Shown here: one piece after another, positions 22,669-34,206 of the stretch
How positions within the stretch are numbered: position 1 is the first letter of the stretch
Layout: every line of letters begins with the position of its first letter
NCBI GenBank assembly: GCA_945643635.1
Contig: CALZFC010000005.1
Coordinates: forward strand, 11,803,501 to 11,867,500
Length of the DNA: 64,000 bases
Direction: 5' to 3'
Source: Allodiplogaster sudhausi
Lineage: Eukaryota > Nematoda > Chromadorea > Rhabditida > Diplogasteridae
Made by a program: the position numbers and the translations under genes
The notes under the pieces: generated by a model
The model's input: the letters and a program-made list of their open reading frames with translations, nothing else
Told to the model about the DNA's origin: nothing
Database searches by the model: none

Positions 22669-24316
22669 CCCAAAAAGAGAGACTCTCCCACCTCTCCGTT
22701 CTCGATGGGTGGCTTTCCCTTGTACATGGCCTTGATCTCCTCCTCGTCGAGCGGCTCTCCTCGTCTGTTCTGGAGAATCTTGAGGAGGTCATCCTCCTTG
22801 ATCTTGCCGCAGTCCTTCTTGTCGAACATGGCGAAGGCGCCGACGATCGTCGGCTCAGGGTCGGTGCCTGGAAAGGAAATTGAATTGTATCAACAAACAA
22901 TATCAAAGAAGACGATGATAAAAAGTCAAAAGATGTCGTTCAGCTTATTTCTCTTTCTCTCTCGCTCTCTTACTCTCTAACTCTCTCTCTCTTTCGCTCT
23001 CTAACTCTCTCTCTTTTAGCTCTCTAACTCTCTAACTCTCCCTCTCTCTCTCGCTTTCTGAAGTTTTCCCTCGCTCTTTCTCTCACTTTCTTTCTCTCTC
23101 TCTCTCTCTCTCACCGGTGAGCCTCTCTCCGAAGAGCGAGAGGAAGACGGTGAAGTTGATCGGTCCGGGCGCCTCCTTGAGCATGGAGTCGATCTGTGAG
23201 TCGGGTGCAATGGCGCCCATCATCGCGTACAAGTCCTTGAGGTCGCTCTGAAAGAGAGTGATCTTTGATCTATCATCTCTGATCATTCAATTTTGCAATT
23301 TTCTATTTATATTTACTGTTTCCTGTTTTCATTGATTTCCGTAACAATTTAAAGAAGAAAAAAATCATGGAGTTATATGTGAAATAATACCCACAACTTA
23401 TTGTCGTAGCGAATAGAGAAATGGAGAAAAGCAGCCCAGATACAAAAAGTGATCATTTACTGGCCAAGAGATATTGACAGAGCTCTCGAGCATCTTCGTT
23501 CGAGGACCACAGAACAAAAAGGGCCAAGAAAGAAGGAAAGAAATGATGCCGATGCATCCTTTTCTCTATGTCAACAAGCAAACAAAACTTATTAAATTGT
23601 GGCACAAAAACGAGGCAGAGGAAGAGTGTTCGCTTCTTTTCTTTTTTTTTTGGAGAAAAGAGTCTAGTCCCACTTTCGCCTTCTCTCTCTCTCTCCCTCT
23701 CTCTATTTCGTTTCCACTCCCTCCCTCTCCACTTTTCTCTCTCGCTCCTTCTCTCTCTCCCTCTCTCTCATTCTCCCTCTCCCTCTCTCTCCCTCTCTCT
23801 AACCTTGTCAATGATGCCATCCTTGTTCTGGTCCATGATGCCGAAGGCCTCCTTGAACTCCTGGATGGTGCGCTGGTCGAACTGCGCCGCCTCGGATCCC
23901 GAGCGCTTCTTGGAGGACTTCTTCTTGGTCTTCTTCTCAGACTGCAAACACATTCATTTTATTTATTTTTATTATTAGACTTTTATTTTAATTTATTTCT
24001 TCAATTAATTGCCTTTTTTAAAATAATATATATTTTCCCTTTATTATTTTCTCTATATTAAAACTCATTCAATCTCTATTTAATCTTATGGCAGCTCTGT
24101 ACTGCTATTGTCCATGCGTTGTATTATGTCATTGTATTGTATGAATGCAATAGTAATTTAACTGTGAAAATGTTCTACAAAGTTGAAAAATGTCATATAG
24201 ATTAGCAGGAATATATGTATAATATGTATAATATCAATGGCCTACATATCATTAGCTACATACTAGTAAGTGCATGATATCAGAGGCTATCAACTTAAAG
24301 GAGCTTGACGTACCAT
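21200..24316 (-). CDS. Muscle myosin regulatory light chain (MLC-1/MLC-2 type)
   Basis: Five exons on the minus strand: 24314-24316 (ATG only), 23804-23941, 23115-23247, 22692-22867, 21200-21268. All junctions are GT-AG and the phases join to a 172-residue protein, close to the 170 residues of Caenorhabditis MLC-1/MLC-2, which it matches nearly throughout. It binds the myosin heavy-chain neck in muscle thick filaments. Residues 2-15 are Lys/Ser-rich, and KKRSGSEAAQF holds the usual phosphorylatable serine region. The first EF-hand has a complete Ca/Mg loop (DQNKDGIIDKSD). Further EF-hand-derived segments are FTVFLSLFGERLTG and FDKKDCGKIKEDDLLKIL, and the C-terminus reads VDYKAFAHLITTGAQ. Introns are rich in GA microsatellite on the coding strand, starting right at the donor sites. 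The start exon carries one codon only; the 5' UTR continues upstream of 24316. Confidence 0.93.
21296..21422. repeat. Degenerate TTAAGGC/TTTAGGCC tandem repeat, telomere-like
   Basis: About 125 bases in intron 4 of the myosin light chain gene consist of irregular units such as TTAAGGCTAAGGTC and TTTAGGCCAAGG. TTAGGC, the nematode telomere unit, occurs several times but never in clean register, so this is a degenerate interstitial repeat rather than a real telomere tract. Confidence 0.6.
22105..23130. repeat. CT/GA microsatellites in myosin light chain introns
   Basis: Imperfect (CT)n blocks at about 22115-22230, 22460-22680 and 22950-23115 fill the introns, leaving exon 4 (22692-22867) as an island. 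Open frames of Ser, Leu and Arg/Glu codons in these blocks are artefacts. Confidence 0.9.
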
Positions 24317-24775
24317 GTTTGCTGCAGGGAGTTGCTCTTTGCCGCGAGACCGGACTGACTGAGGCGCTCTTTGGAGGAGAAGCTCGTCAGTGGCGGAGGC
24401 GTGGCTCGGCCGGCATATGTAGGACTTGGATTGCCCTGCCATCACATTCTTTCTTTCTCTGCCTCTCTCACTCTCTCGTACTCTCTTGCTCTCTCTCACA
24501 GCCTGTCTCTCTCGCAAGCCACTGATCACTCGCCTCTGTTGCCCCGTACACTTTAGGCGCGTTCTGTTGATCTCGCCCACACTCGGTATCATTCTCTCTC
24601 TTCTACCTCTCTCTCTCCCTCTCTCTCCCTCTCTTTCCCCCTCTCCCTCTGGCCATCTTTCACTCTCTCCGATTCGTACACTCTCTCGGTCCACTCCTGG
24701 AATAGTCGGAATGAGAAGCCCGATCGCATTCTCTCCCCCCCCTCTCTCTCTCTCTCTTTCTCAGATATTACAACG
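23680..24775. repeat. CT microsatellites around the 5' exons of the myosin gene
   Basis: Imperfect (CT)n tracts at about 23680-23800, 24440-24520, 24590-24680 and 24735-24765. The last three lie upstream of the start codon, where a promoter would be expected. A GA tract follows at about 24870-24910. Confidence 0.85.
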
Positions 24776-24779
24776 GCCA

Positions 24780-24868
24780 CAGGCCTGGTGGAGAGAGAAG
24801 AGCCTTTTTGTTTAAGTGAAGACTTGGAGGAAGACAGAGAGAAGAAGATGAAGAGAAAGAATGGGAAA

Positions 24869-24909
<41 letters not shown>

Positions 24910-25860
24910 AGATAGTAAGAGAGAGAAAGGAAGAATGGGACCGACCGAGAACGAATTAGAAATTGACGGCATGATAAACAGAAGAAGGGATACACACACG
25001 GCAACGGTGCACAGAAAAGTTTTTTAGTACGAAATAAAGTGCATGAAAAGACGAGTCTGACCTGTAAAGTTATTGTAATTTTAGAAAAAAAGAAGAATAA
25101 GAAAATGTAATTAACGTTATAAAGGTTGCAAGACGGCCACAACTGGCTCATGTTCTTAATTTTCTTTCCATCTGCTTAATCGCCAATGACAGCATACATC
25201 TCTTCTAGCTTTCTGCACAAGAAATTCAATCCGATTGCTTCGGATAAAGGGAGAATTGCATGACAAACAGTGCTGGCTGCTAGAAATATATGTGCATACT
25301 TTCGAATGTGCTCACCATATTTCCCGGCCCTTCAACCAGAATAACATCATAATTTATTAGATCACTGCAATGAATACTTACATATGTTGATCGATAAAAG
25401 TTAAATAATTATGCGAAAGATGCAAGACGAAATGATAAATGATAATACTGCATAGATGCTGATTGACTTCTGAGATTGGAGAATGTTCTATCTATATGTA
25501 CATATGTATGTCAACAATTCTCGCTGCTTGCTGACCTAGAGAATATGCAGTAACGATGACGATGAGTCCTTTTTCTTCTTTTCACTTTACCACCGTTTTT
25601 TCCTTGTCTTACTCTTTGACCCTCAAAAATCAGCAGAAAGCTAAACTACGTTTACTTCTCCTACTACAGTTTTCCTAGAAATGTACAACTAATTATTATC
25701 AACAGGACAACTCTACACTTTTTCTATTATACAGGAATGCTTATATGTAGCAAAAAAAAACCAAACAATAAATATGTATTGTATATAAGAAATAAATCAA
25801 TGTTTTTGTTATTTGTAAATAATAACTAAACTATAATTTATCGAGTAATTAATTAATTGC
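24780..25860. other. Intergenic stretch between myosin and receptor genes
   Basis: AT-rich with no recognised exon. Both neighbouring genes are on the minus strand, so this holds the upstream region of the myosin gene and the 3' region of the receptor gene. An AATAAA-like signal on the minus strand was not pinned down. Confidence 0.4.
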
Positions 25861-25862
25861 TT

Positions 25863-26002
25863 TTAGATGAGCTCGTTCGTGTTGTGGACGGAAGGCTCGA
25901 GGTTGCTCGTAGTCACACGCGTCACCGGCACGGCGACACTGCGGAAGAGGCGGGCGAGACAGACTGCCAGACCGGATAGGGCATTTCGACGGATCGATTC
26001 TG

Positions 26003-26035
<33 letters not shown>

Positions 26036-26068
26036 CGAAGGGAGAGTGAGAGGAGCGAAGGAGAGCGA

Positions 26069-26099
<31 letters not shown>

Positions 26100-27633
26100 G
26101 ATAGAGAGAGAGAGAGGAAGAGAGAGAGAGAGAGCGAAGGGAGAGTGAGAGAGAGAGAGCAACGGGAGAGTGAGAGAGAAAGCAAAGGGAGAGAGAGAAA
26201 GATAGAGAGAGGGAGAGAGAGAAAGATAGAGAGAGGGAGAGAGAGAAAGAGAAGGAGAGAGAAAGAGAGAGAAAGAGAAGGAGAGAGAGAGAAAGAGAAG
26301 GAGAGAGAAAAAGAGAGAAAGAGAAGGAGAGAGAAAAAGAGAGAAAGAGAAGGAGAGAGAGAGAGAGAAAGAGAAGGAGAGAGAGAAAGAGAGAGAGAGA
26401 GATAGATTGATAGGAAGGAGAGGAAGGAAGTGGCTGACTTGCGAAGAGAAGAGTGTAGAGAGCCGGTCCTAGCACGAACATATCAGCAGCATAAGGAACA
26501 GCCAGCGTGACCAGGTACTGCACTTGCTCGTTTGTCGGAAAGAACGTCTGCAGCAGCTGGAGAGGGATGCGAGGGGGTTTATGGAGATTAGAAAATATAG
26601 TGTTCTCTCTCTTTTTCTCTCTTTCTTTTTCTCTTTCTCTTTTTCTATCTCTATTTTTTCTCTCTCTCTCTCTCTTTTCTCTCTCTCTCTCTTTCTCTGT
26701 CTCTTTCTTTCCAATAGATGTCCACTTCTTCTATTAAATAGAAACACAAAGCACCTAATTGAGAGAATGCATTATCTGGAGTCTGATGAACGCGTTTTAG
26801 CCGCCACATCTACCCTTCTTCCTCCTACAATTCGATCTAAGAGAGCTTCCTCATATTCCCGTATTCTATAGCCGATCATCGAAAAGATAATTAATGCATG
26901 TTCAAACTGCCGCATTCGCACTTCGAGTAGGAACTCTCTCATTCTTGCATGCTATTACGATGTTTCACTGAAAATAGCAAGGACCCTAGGCAAGAAATCT
27001 AACATAATCTTTTTAGCGATCACCCTACTATGATGCCCAAATTTTCAGTCTGATTTTGAAATGATTACGGAAGTAGGGACTATGTAGATAATGAATATAG
27101 GGAGAGAGAGAGAGAGAGAAAGAGGGAGAGGGAAGGCGACAGAGAGAGGGAGAGAGAGATAGAGCGAGAGCGAGAAAACTCTGGATACCACACAGGTGAC
27201 GTTCACAGTCTGCGCGACCACGATGAAGAGTGTAATGTGGAAAAAGGCGAGGTCATTCTTCGATTGCCTGTAGTACAGTATACCTTTTTCAGTATACTTT
27301 TGACAAGTGACCAGTAGTACAGTATTCTTTTGACCTTTGGTTTTCTTGAAGCATATAATGAACACATACATCATCAGTTATTAACTTTCCATATATTCTT
27401 TTAGTTGAAATTTGATCCGAATTTTACATAAGTAATGTATGTATAAGATTTTTCTTCTTTTTAGAGATTCATCAATTTTTAAAATATATATTTTACGCTT
27501 TCAACCGACTTCATCGCGCCGGTCGAACGCATCCTGAGCAGGCTGCGAAGTGCGAACGCATTCATCAGCAGATTGATGCACATCACGACGGCACCGTAGA
27601 TCGTTTGGAGGAGAGAGGGGATCTTGGCGGACT

Positions 27634-27676
<43 letters not shown>

Positions 27677-29048
27677 GAGAGAGAGAGAGGGAATGAGAAA
27701 AAAAGAGAGCAATAATAATATATAAAAAATGAAAAGACAGAGAAAACAACGGATAAAGAGAGAGAGAGAGAAAGAGAGAAAGAGAGAGATAGGGAGAGAG
27801 AGAGATTGAAGACAGACAGAGAAAGAAAGAGAGCGAGAGAAAGAGAGCGAGAGAGAGAGAGAGCGAGAGAGAGCGAGAGAGAGAGAGATGTCGCACCGTC
27901 TGGTACTTGATGAGCCAGACGCCATTGGCCGGATCGAAGGAGTACTCCATGCGCACGAAGGCGCGACTCACGCAGATGGCGCCCGTCACGAGGTAGACGA
28001 GCCCGATCGGCAGCCAAGGGCGGCGCCAGATCTGGAAATATTTATTTTTATTTTTTCTTTTTATTTTTTATTTTATTTTAAATTTATTTTTTATTTATTT
28101 TTAAGTTAAAAAAATATTATAATTTAATTTAATTTAATTTAATTCAAATATGGGTCTATCGTTGATTTCTTTTATTTATAACCTTTGGATGCTTCATCGG
28201 CAGCGCAATAGCAGTGAATCGATTGAAAGTGAAGAGAAAGACGCAAGCGTGCGCTGCAAAGTTGGACGCGCCCACGATGAACCTGGCGGGAGATTAAAAA
28301 AATATTATTCAAAATGAAAATGATAGTAATCATGAATAATACTGGTTGTCATGTATGTAAATATATGTAAGAGTCTTCGTCTTTAAAACATTAAAGGAGA
28401 AGAAAAACTCACGCTTTTTGTATGACTCAAAAAGCGAGTGATCATGCGATTTAGAGTTGATAAAAGTCTGTTTTAAACATGGATGAAAAGTCCGACCATT
28501 GTAGGTTGCGCAGAAAGTCCATCTGGTTGATGCCTTCGTAGTAGCCACTGAATGAGGACTCTGAGCGCAGGCGATACGTTGGAAAGGAGTTGATGTAGAC
28601 GGTTAAGTCCTCCAAGGGAATGTGATTTTACGCAAATTTGTAACTGTAATGCTTTTCATGCCGAAGAAAGTAGTTGTTCACTCACTGGATTTTTTTTATT
28701 TTTCATAAAAATCTTTAGGAACTTAGACGCATTTTTGCTCCTAAACGGGCACGAAACTCAACTATTTGAATTTCCCTGATTATTGAAATTGTAAATCGCA
28801 TGCTCTCTCAACCTAGTGTCGAACAAAACAGTCATTAATTCAAGACTAATAAGTCACTTTTTTGCTCCTTTAAAAAGTAAAAATAAATCGTCAGTTCCCT
28901 TGCTAACCACGACGACGTTCACCAAATAGACGCATACGTACGAATGGGAGAGTTGCTTGCGCATTCGGATGATCGTGGTCATGATCAGTGCGTAGATGAG
29001 CAGAGCAGGCACACCGTACACAAGATAGACAATCGTTGCAAGAAGCAT
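25863..29048 (-). CDS. Seven-transmembrane chemoreceptor, nematode Srg/Srv type
   Basis: Eight minus-strand exons: 28908-29048, 28497-28609, 28183-28282, 27897-28031, 27510-27631, 27189-27267, 26439-26547, 25863-25999. Every junction has GT and AG and the phases add up to 936 bases, a 311-residue protein, the normal size for these receptors. TM1 is in exon 1 (YLVYGVPALLIYALIMTTII) followed by RMRKQLSHSY. Exon 2 has DLTVYINSFPTYRL, a loop pattern of the family. Exon 3 has TM3 ending FTFNRFTAIALPMKHPK, the usual TM3-loop-2 signature. Exon 4 has TM4 after IWRRPWLP. Exon 5 (TM5) ends LRSLLRMRSTGAMK, exon 6 has TM6, and exon 7 has TM7 (YLVTLAVPYAADMFVLGPAL). The tail starts SIRRNALSGL and ends EPSVHNTNELI. 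Such receptors sit in sensory-neuron membranes; the ligand is unknown. I favour Srv over Srg but cannot separate them by eye. Confidence 0.9.
25999..26710. repeat. GA/CT microsatellites flanking receptor exon 7
   Basis: A nearly continuous (GA)n tract at 26000-26405 fills the last intron of the receptor gene, so the coding strand is CT-rich and runs directly into the 3' splice site. A (CT)n tract follows at 26602-26705 in the preceding intron. Confidence 0.9.
27095..27895. repeat. GA microsatellites in receptor introns
   Basis: (GA)n tracts at about 27100-27175 and 27635-27890. On the gene's coding strand they are polypyrimidine, from just after the exon 4 donor to the exon 5 acceptor. The latter intron is almost entirely repeat. 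Confidence 0.9.
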
Positions 29049-29388
29049 GTCTACCGTAGTCTTTTCCTTTAATTGACTAATCGTTTGATTAATATTCTTT
29101 ATAAATACAAAAAAATTTCTTTTTAAGTTTCGCTGAAAACAATGAATTCAACGTAAAACCATCACGACGAAAGAATGCGGTTACAGGAAAACTGAGGGTG
29201 AAATCTGCGAATCTCTTTGTCTACCTATTTGCACAATAGTGTGAAATGGAGGATATTATCTTTATTTAAGATAGACTTTTATCAAGCCAGCAGAACGCTT
29301 CATAATAGAGCGTAGTGTGCGATATTGTGAGTGAACGGGAAAAGAGAGAACAAAAGTAAGTGAGAAATTGAGAAAGAGGGACCGGAAT

Positions 29389-29483
<95 letters not shown>

Positions 29484-30155
29484 GAGATAGAGCGCTGAGG
29501 TGGATAGTTGTTGTATCGAGAATGCTCTCATATTCAAATGTTAGCGCACGAGATTGGAGGAGAATGGAGGCGGAAAACACAAAAATCTAAGCAATGTTTA
29601 AAAGTAAATCTTTCTCAGGATTGTCCTTTTGATGTTAAAGCATTTCAACTACATTTTTTGTGTCCATGCGAACATACAGCAAATTTAATAGAAATAAAAA
29701 ATATACTTTTTGGTAATTTGGTAAGTTACCGTAGTCGAAGGCTAGGAAAACCATTGACGTACTGATTTCTTAATGATGAGAATGGAGAGAGAGAGAGAGC
29801 AGAGATATGAGACCTCACTCTAATTAATTGCGAACTTTCAAGTAGGGTTCAGCATGAGCCCGCCTTAAGATTGTTTGTCAGCTCTCTTTACTTCTTTACA
29901 ACACTGAATTGCTCGTCTGGGTGCAAGAAAGCACTCATCCCCATTATCGGTCGCAACATTTCTTAATTGACCTTTAAATGTCGAGACTACTAACAACTGT
30001 ATTAAAAGATCCATGTGACCTTGTTGAAAAGGGAATAGCATCATACGTAATCTTATCAACTAGTCTTATCAGCTATATTCACAAATATGTACATAACATG
30101 ATAACAGAGAAGGACTAACCATAAGCGCATGCTTATCGTCCTCTGTATGTGAATG
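29049..30155. other. Upstream region of the receptor gene, with GA tract
   Basis: No recognised gene. A (GA)n tract lies at about 29392-29490. The rest is AT-rich and would contain the receptor promoter. Confidence 0.5.
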
Positions 30156-30365
30156 TATATATGACGCGATCAAAATTAATCAAAGGTGCCGAACCCCCAG
30201 AAAACGTTATCATCTCCGATTTTATTTTTTAGCGTCAAGACACAACCCCATCGATTCCCCGGTTCTGAATTTACCTATGCATTAACAACTTTTAAGCAAA
30301 GTCGGAGGTGATAATTTTTTAGCGTCCCGAACATTTTAATTCTCTCGCAAATCGCGTCATATATA
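30156..30365. mobile_element. Short MITE with TATATGACGCGAT ends
   Basis: A 210-base element ending TATATGACGCGAT on the left and ATCGCGTCATATA on the right, with TA-rich flanks. Internally, AACGTTATCATCTCCGA and TCGGAGGTGATAA form a second inverted pair. The ends match those of foldback 2 (3911-5187). Confidence 0.7.
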
Positions 30366-30586
30366 CATTTATTCATTTATTTATTTATTCGTACTTCATA
30401 AATATATAGATGGGACAGCATTGAGATTTATAATACCGCGAATCTATTATGCAGGTGCAGACAGTGCATAAATGGAATATTATGTGTTCAAAAGCTTTCA
30501 GCTAATAAAAATCACGAAATGATTCGTTATTCGTCAAACACGGCATAAGAGTCAGCTAAAAAATTAATGTCATATTTTCTTCTTAG

Positions 30587-30635
30587 CTTAGCAAGTTCGT
30601 GTAAAATAAGTCCTATTTTACACGAACTTGCTAAG
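30587..30635. repeat. Perfect 22-bp hairpin
   Basis: Two perfect 22-base arms (beginning CTTAGCAAGTTCGTGTAAAA) are separated by a five-base loop, AGTCC, just 25 bases left of the Tc1-like element. No T-run or gene boundary explains it. Confidence 0.85.
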
Positions 30636-30660
30636 CGATCTTCTTTGCAAAGGTTACATA

Positions 30661-32241
30661 CAGTACCGCCAAAAAGTCTATGAACTTTTGCTTTTTCATT
30701 CATAATTTCCTTCAAAATGTATCAAATTTAATGAAATTTTCAGGGTCGCTTCTTTGTAATAATAGATCGTTAGTAGAAGAATATTGGTTTAATTGATACA
30801 GTTCTGATCGAAATAAAAATCAATAACTCAAATTACCCGGGTTGCAGATTTAGGCGTGCTGAACAAAATGGATTATTTCTTTGATATTCGGCAGTTTTTT
30901 ATTGGATAAATGGGTTTGTTGTATTCTAGAACATTTCTGCGATAACTTTTTGGTCTAGTCGCTACTTAATCACATGTTTTTACATGTGCCTAGCCCCCAG
31001 TGCCCGATCCATGCAGGCAGCCTGAGATACAAAAGGTTCAGGAGGATAAAATCGATCTTTTTCTGCAATATGTATAGTAATCATGATGTCCATATGTTCG
31101 CAGAGACTGATCGAACTTATTGAGATGGTTACTAGGGCTGCGCAAATTACATTCTAACTGTTCGAGCACGCGATTACCACCGTGGCCAACTTTCGTCCGC
31201 TGTCTGGACCAACATAAAGTGATGCTACGCGGGAGTCTGATTTTCAAAAACGGGTTTGCCTGTCTCAAATGATAGGTAATAGACTTTTACATGTTCTTTT
31301 ACCTTATTTCTTGCCTGGCTCTATGAGGCCACCAGATAAAGTAGATCGTTTGAATGAACTCCTGGTCTAGAGTAATGCGACGTCTTAAAAAACGGAAAAC
31401 TAAACTCGAAAATGTTTCAGATCGAATCAAATATCACTTTAGTTTATTCATCAGAGTGTTCTGCAATAGTCTAAGCCCAATTAGCCAGTTTAATGTTGTG
31501 ATTTTGTTTAAGCACACAGCTGACAATTACACCGTACTACTCTATGTCAGGGTGCCATCAAACGATCTACTGCCCTGGTGGCCTCATGAAGCCAGGGATG
31601 AAATAGGGATTCTGAAAGTGGAAAAGCCTATTAACTATCGTTATGGATAGGTAAAAACGTTTTTGCAATACAGTCTCCTGCACAAGATCAGTTTTAGCAT
31701 GTTAGCGCCTCGAACAAAAGTTGACCGCCGTATCCGAAGTGTGAATAAATAGTTAGCATCTTATTTCCACAGATCGAATAACCCTCTGAATTTGTTCAAT
31801 GATCACCTCCGAGTATATGGACATAATGATTGCTATAGATATTGCAGTAAACGATCGATTTTATCCTCCTGAACCTTCTGCATCTCAGACCGCCCGCATG
31901 GATGTGGTACTGGGAGCTTACCACATGTTAAGACATGTGATTAAGTAACGACTAGATCAAAAAATTATCGCAGACATGTTCTAGAATACAGTTAAACGAT
32001 TTATACAGTAAAAAAAACTAGCCGAATATCAAAGAAATAATCCATTTTGTCCAGCACGCCTAAATGTGTAAAAAGGGTAATTTGAGTTATTGATTTTTAT
32101 CTCGATCAACTAAACCAATATTCTGCTACTGAATATCTATTATTACAAAGAAGTAACCCTGAAAATTTCATTAAATTAAATACATTTTGAAGGAAATTAT
32201 GAATGAAAAACCAAAAGTTCATAGACTTTTTGGCGGTAGTG
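30661..32241. mobile_element. Tc1/mariner-like palindromic element with TA target site
   Basis: Begins CAGTACCGCCAAAAAGTCTA immediately after TA and ends with the complement (GGCGGTAGTG) immediately before TA, the target-site pattern of Tc1/mariner elements. The inverted arms are long: segments pair at 30661-30980, 31050-31180 and 31310-31350 with partners in 31545-32241. This leaves little unique centre around 31.45 kb and no room for a transposase. It is probably a non-autonomous foldback derivative. A half copy is at 19930-20537. Confidence 0.8.
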
Positions 32242-33065
32242 TACATGTTTCATTTACTTACTTTTGACAACTACATACTTACAAATATATCTTCTTCTTT
32301 GCTTGCTTTACCGACGGAAGTGAAGGAGGCTAATGAGTTTGCACCCAAAGAAATGTAAAGAGAAGAAACATGATAATATTGAACAGAAGTAAGGCTAATT
32401 AGCACTGTAATCTGGACGAAAAGTTGCGAGTATTGGCAACTAAGTATGTAAAAATGTACATGAACATCACGCGCTAAAACATTACTCCACTTCTATGTTG
32501 CTCGTGATAACTTGAAGAAGAAAAAAAAATGTAACTTTTAGCGTTTCGTCCTTTCTCTCCTCTTTCTTTCTCTCTCCCCTCTCCTTCTCACTTCTCTCTC
32601 TCTCTCTTTCTCTATCTTTCGTTTTCTCTCTTTCCCCTTCTCTTCCATGAACGTGATGACTATGTCCAAATATTCAGTGAAACATCCAAACAAGCATGCA
32701 CGGCAAGCATAACGACAATCTCAAAAGTCAATTTTTATCTTTCTCCTTCTCTATCCCTCCGTCTCTCCTCCTCTCTATCCCTCTTTTTCTCTCTCTCCAT
32801 CGCTCTCTCCTTGTCTTCGTTCTCTTTCTCTCTCTCTCTCTTCAAAACTTCTAGATTGGACGATAAAATTTGTACTCTTTTTCTAAAAGAGGAAGAAGGA
32901 GACCAAGAGCCTAATAAAAAGAAAGCGTGAGCATGCCGTCTACAGTGTCTATTTTGAGGAAAAAAGAGGAAGAAAGCTTGCGATTAATGCTACATTGCAG
33001 TTGGACTTTTCTCGATATCTCTTCGGACTATATCCGATATACAGTCCCGCTCAACATTGTTGGGT
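32242..33065. other. Gene-free stretch with short CT tracts
   Basis: No coding signal. CT-rich patches at about 32560-32640 and 32740-32845. Confidence 0.5.
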
Positions 33066-33069
33066 CCGG

Positions 33070-33122
33070 TATTAATAGTATTAATAGTATTAATAGTATT
33101 AATAGTATTAATAGTATTAATA
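33070..33122. repeat. 9-bp minisatellite (AGTATTAAT)
   Basis: About six perfect tandem copies of a nine-base unit. The open frame across it (repeating Ile-Asn-Ser) is a by-product. Confidence 0.9.
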
Positions 33123-33464
33123 TAAATAATACAAACTGGAATAGCGCGCTGAATACGCATTTTCGTGCAATTTCGCGCAGGAGTTTACCTATTTCGACCA
33201 TGGAGATTACGACTGTGAAGACCGTTTTTAAAAATATGCTGAAATGGCTGAGATCTCATAATATTGCATTTAATTTGGCCACGTTTGGGTTCCAAACGGG
33301 CTGGCTTCAACTCCTGGACTACAAAGTGCAAAATAACGTGAAATTTTCAGAGCACTTCTTACCTTTTTTGAGTTTCTTGTTTTATTTCGTTTGAGTTTCT
33401 CATTTTGTTTATATATAAAATACGAAAAAAAGAGAAAAAATTTTGTGCTTGCAAAAATCTGTTC

Positions 33465-33540
33465 TCAAAAGGATATCGAACCGAGACCTCGAGATTGCCG
33501 TCAAAGACTTACCAACACTCTACAGACGTTACAAACAGAT
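33465..33540 (-). other. Possible tRNA-like B-box, minus strand
   Basis: The minus strand reads GGTCTCGGTTCGATATCC, a tRNA B-box match, preceded by TTGGTAAGTCTTTGACGG, which resembles a D-arm/A-box. No clean acceptor stem or anticodon arm is visible, so at most this is a tRNA-derived fragment. Confidence 0.25.
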
Positions 33541-33599
33541 CCGATGATACCTTTCTTTGGACAGCGTCGATTGCTCACAAAGGAAATGTCGATTCTGAA

Positions 33600-34173
33600 C
33601 ACTCTCTGTTTCCTACTTTAGTGGGAGACAGAGAGAGAGAGAGAGAGAGAGATGGAGGGAATGTGAGAGAACGAGAAAGAATGAGAAAAAAATCGTTGGT
33701 CTAAGCAGAGAGAGCCAAAAACATCGGCATGTGATAGAAAGAACCCTTTTCCAGCCGTGTTTCGTACTCTTAGTTTCCCTTTAATTCTCTCCTCTCTTTC
33801 TCTCTCTTACTGTCTCGCTCTCTCCCATTCTCGATTTATGTTTATCTTTAATCCTCGTAATATGCGGGTAAAGAAGCCTCATAAAGAGATAGAAATATAT
33901 CTCTTTTTAGCGACCAATCATTCTTAATGGACGAATTCTCAAAATAGTAAGATATTCGTATCCGGTCAGCTTGTCTTTCTGAGAAACATGCCTCGTAAAG
34001 AGGAACTCGAAGTGGAGGGAGGGGGGCTGGGGGGATTTCCTGTGGTTACTCATTCTCGCTCATGTTTGCATCCACTTTCTGCTCTCTGCCGCCCGACACA
34101 CATAAGATGCCGGCAGGCCCCCGCTTTTACGACTCATCACGCTTCAGCATCTCTCTTTCTCTTTCTCTCCCTG

Positions 34174-34206
<33 letters not shown>

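Noticed and set aside
25849..26523. 224-codon Ser/Leu-rich open frame on the minus strand
   Set aside because: It runs through two real receptor exons and the CT-repeat intron between them; splicing explains the coding ends, and the rest is microsatellite.
30661..32241. Tc1 transposase inside the Tc1-like element
   Set aside because: The palindrome arms reach almost to the centre; no DDE/DDD motifs appear in either strand.
32927..33394. 155-codon plus-strand frame
   Set aside because: It spans the 9-bp minisatellite; the flanking parts show no motif and no partner exons.
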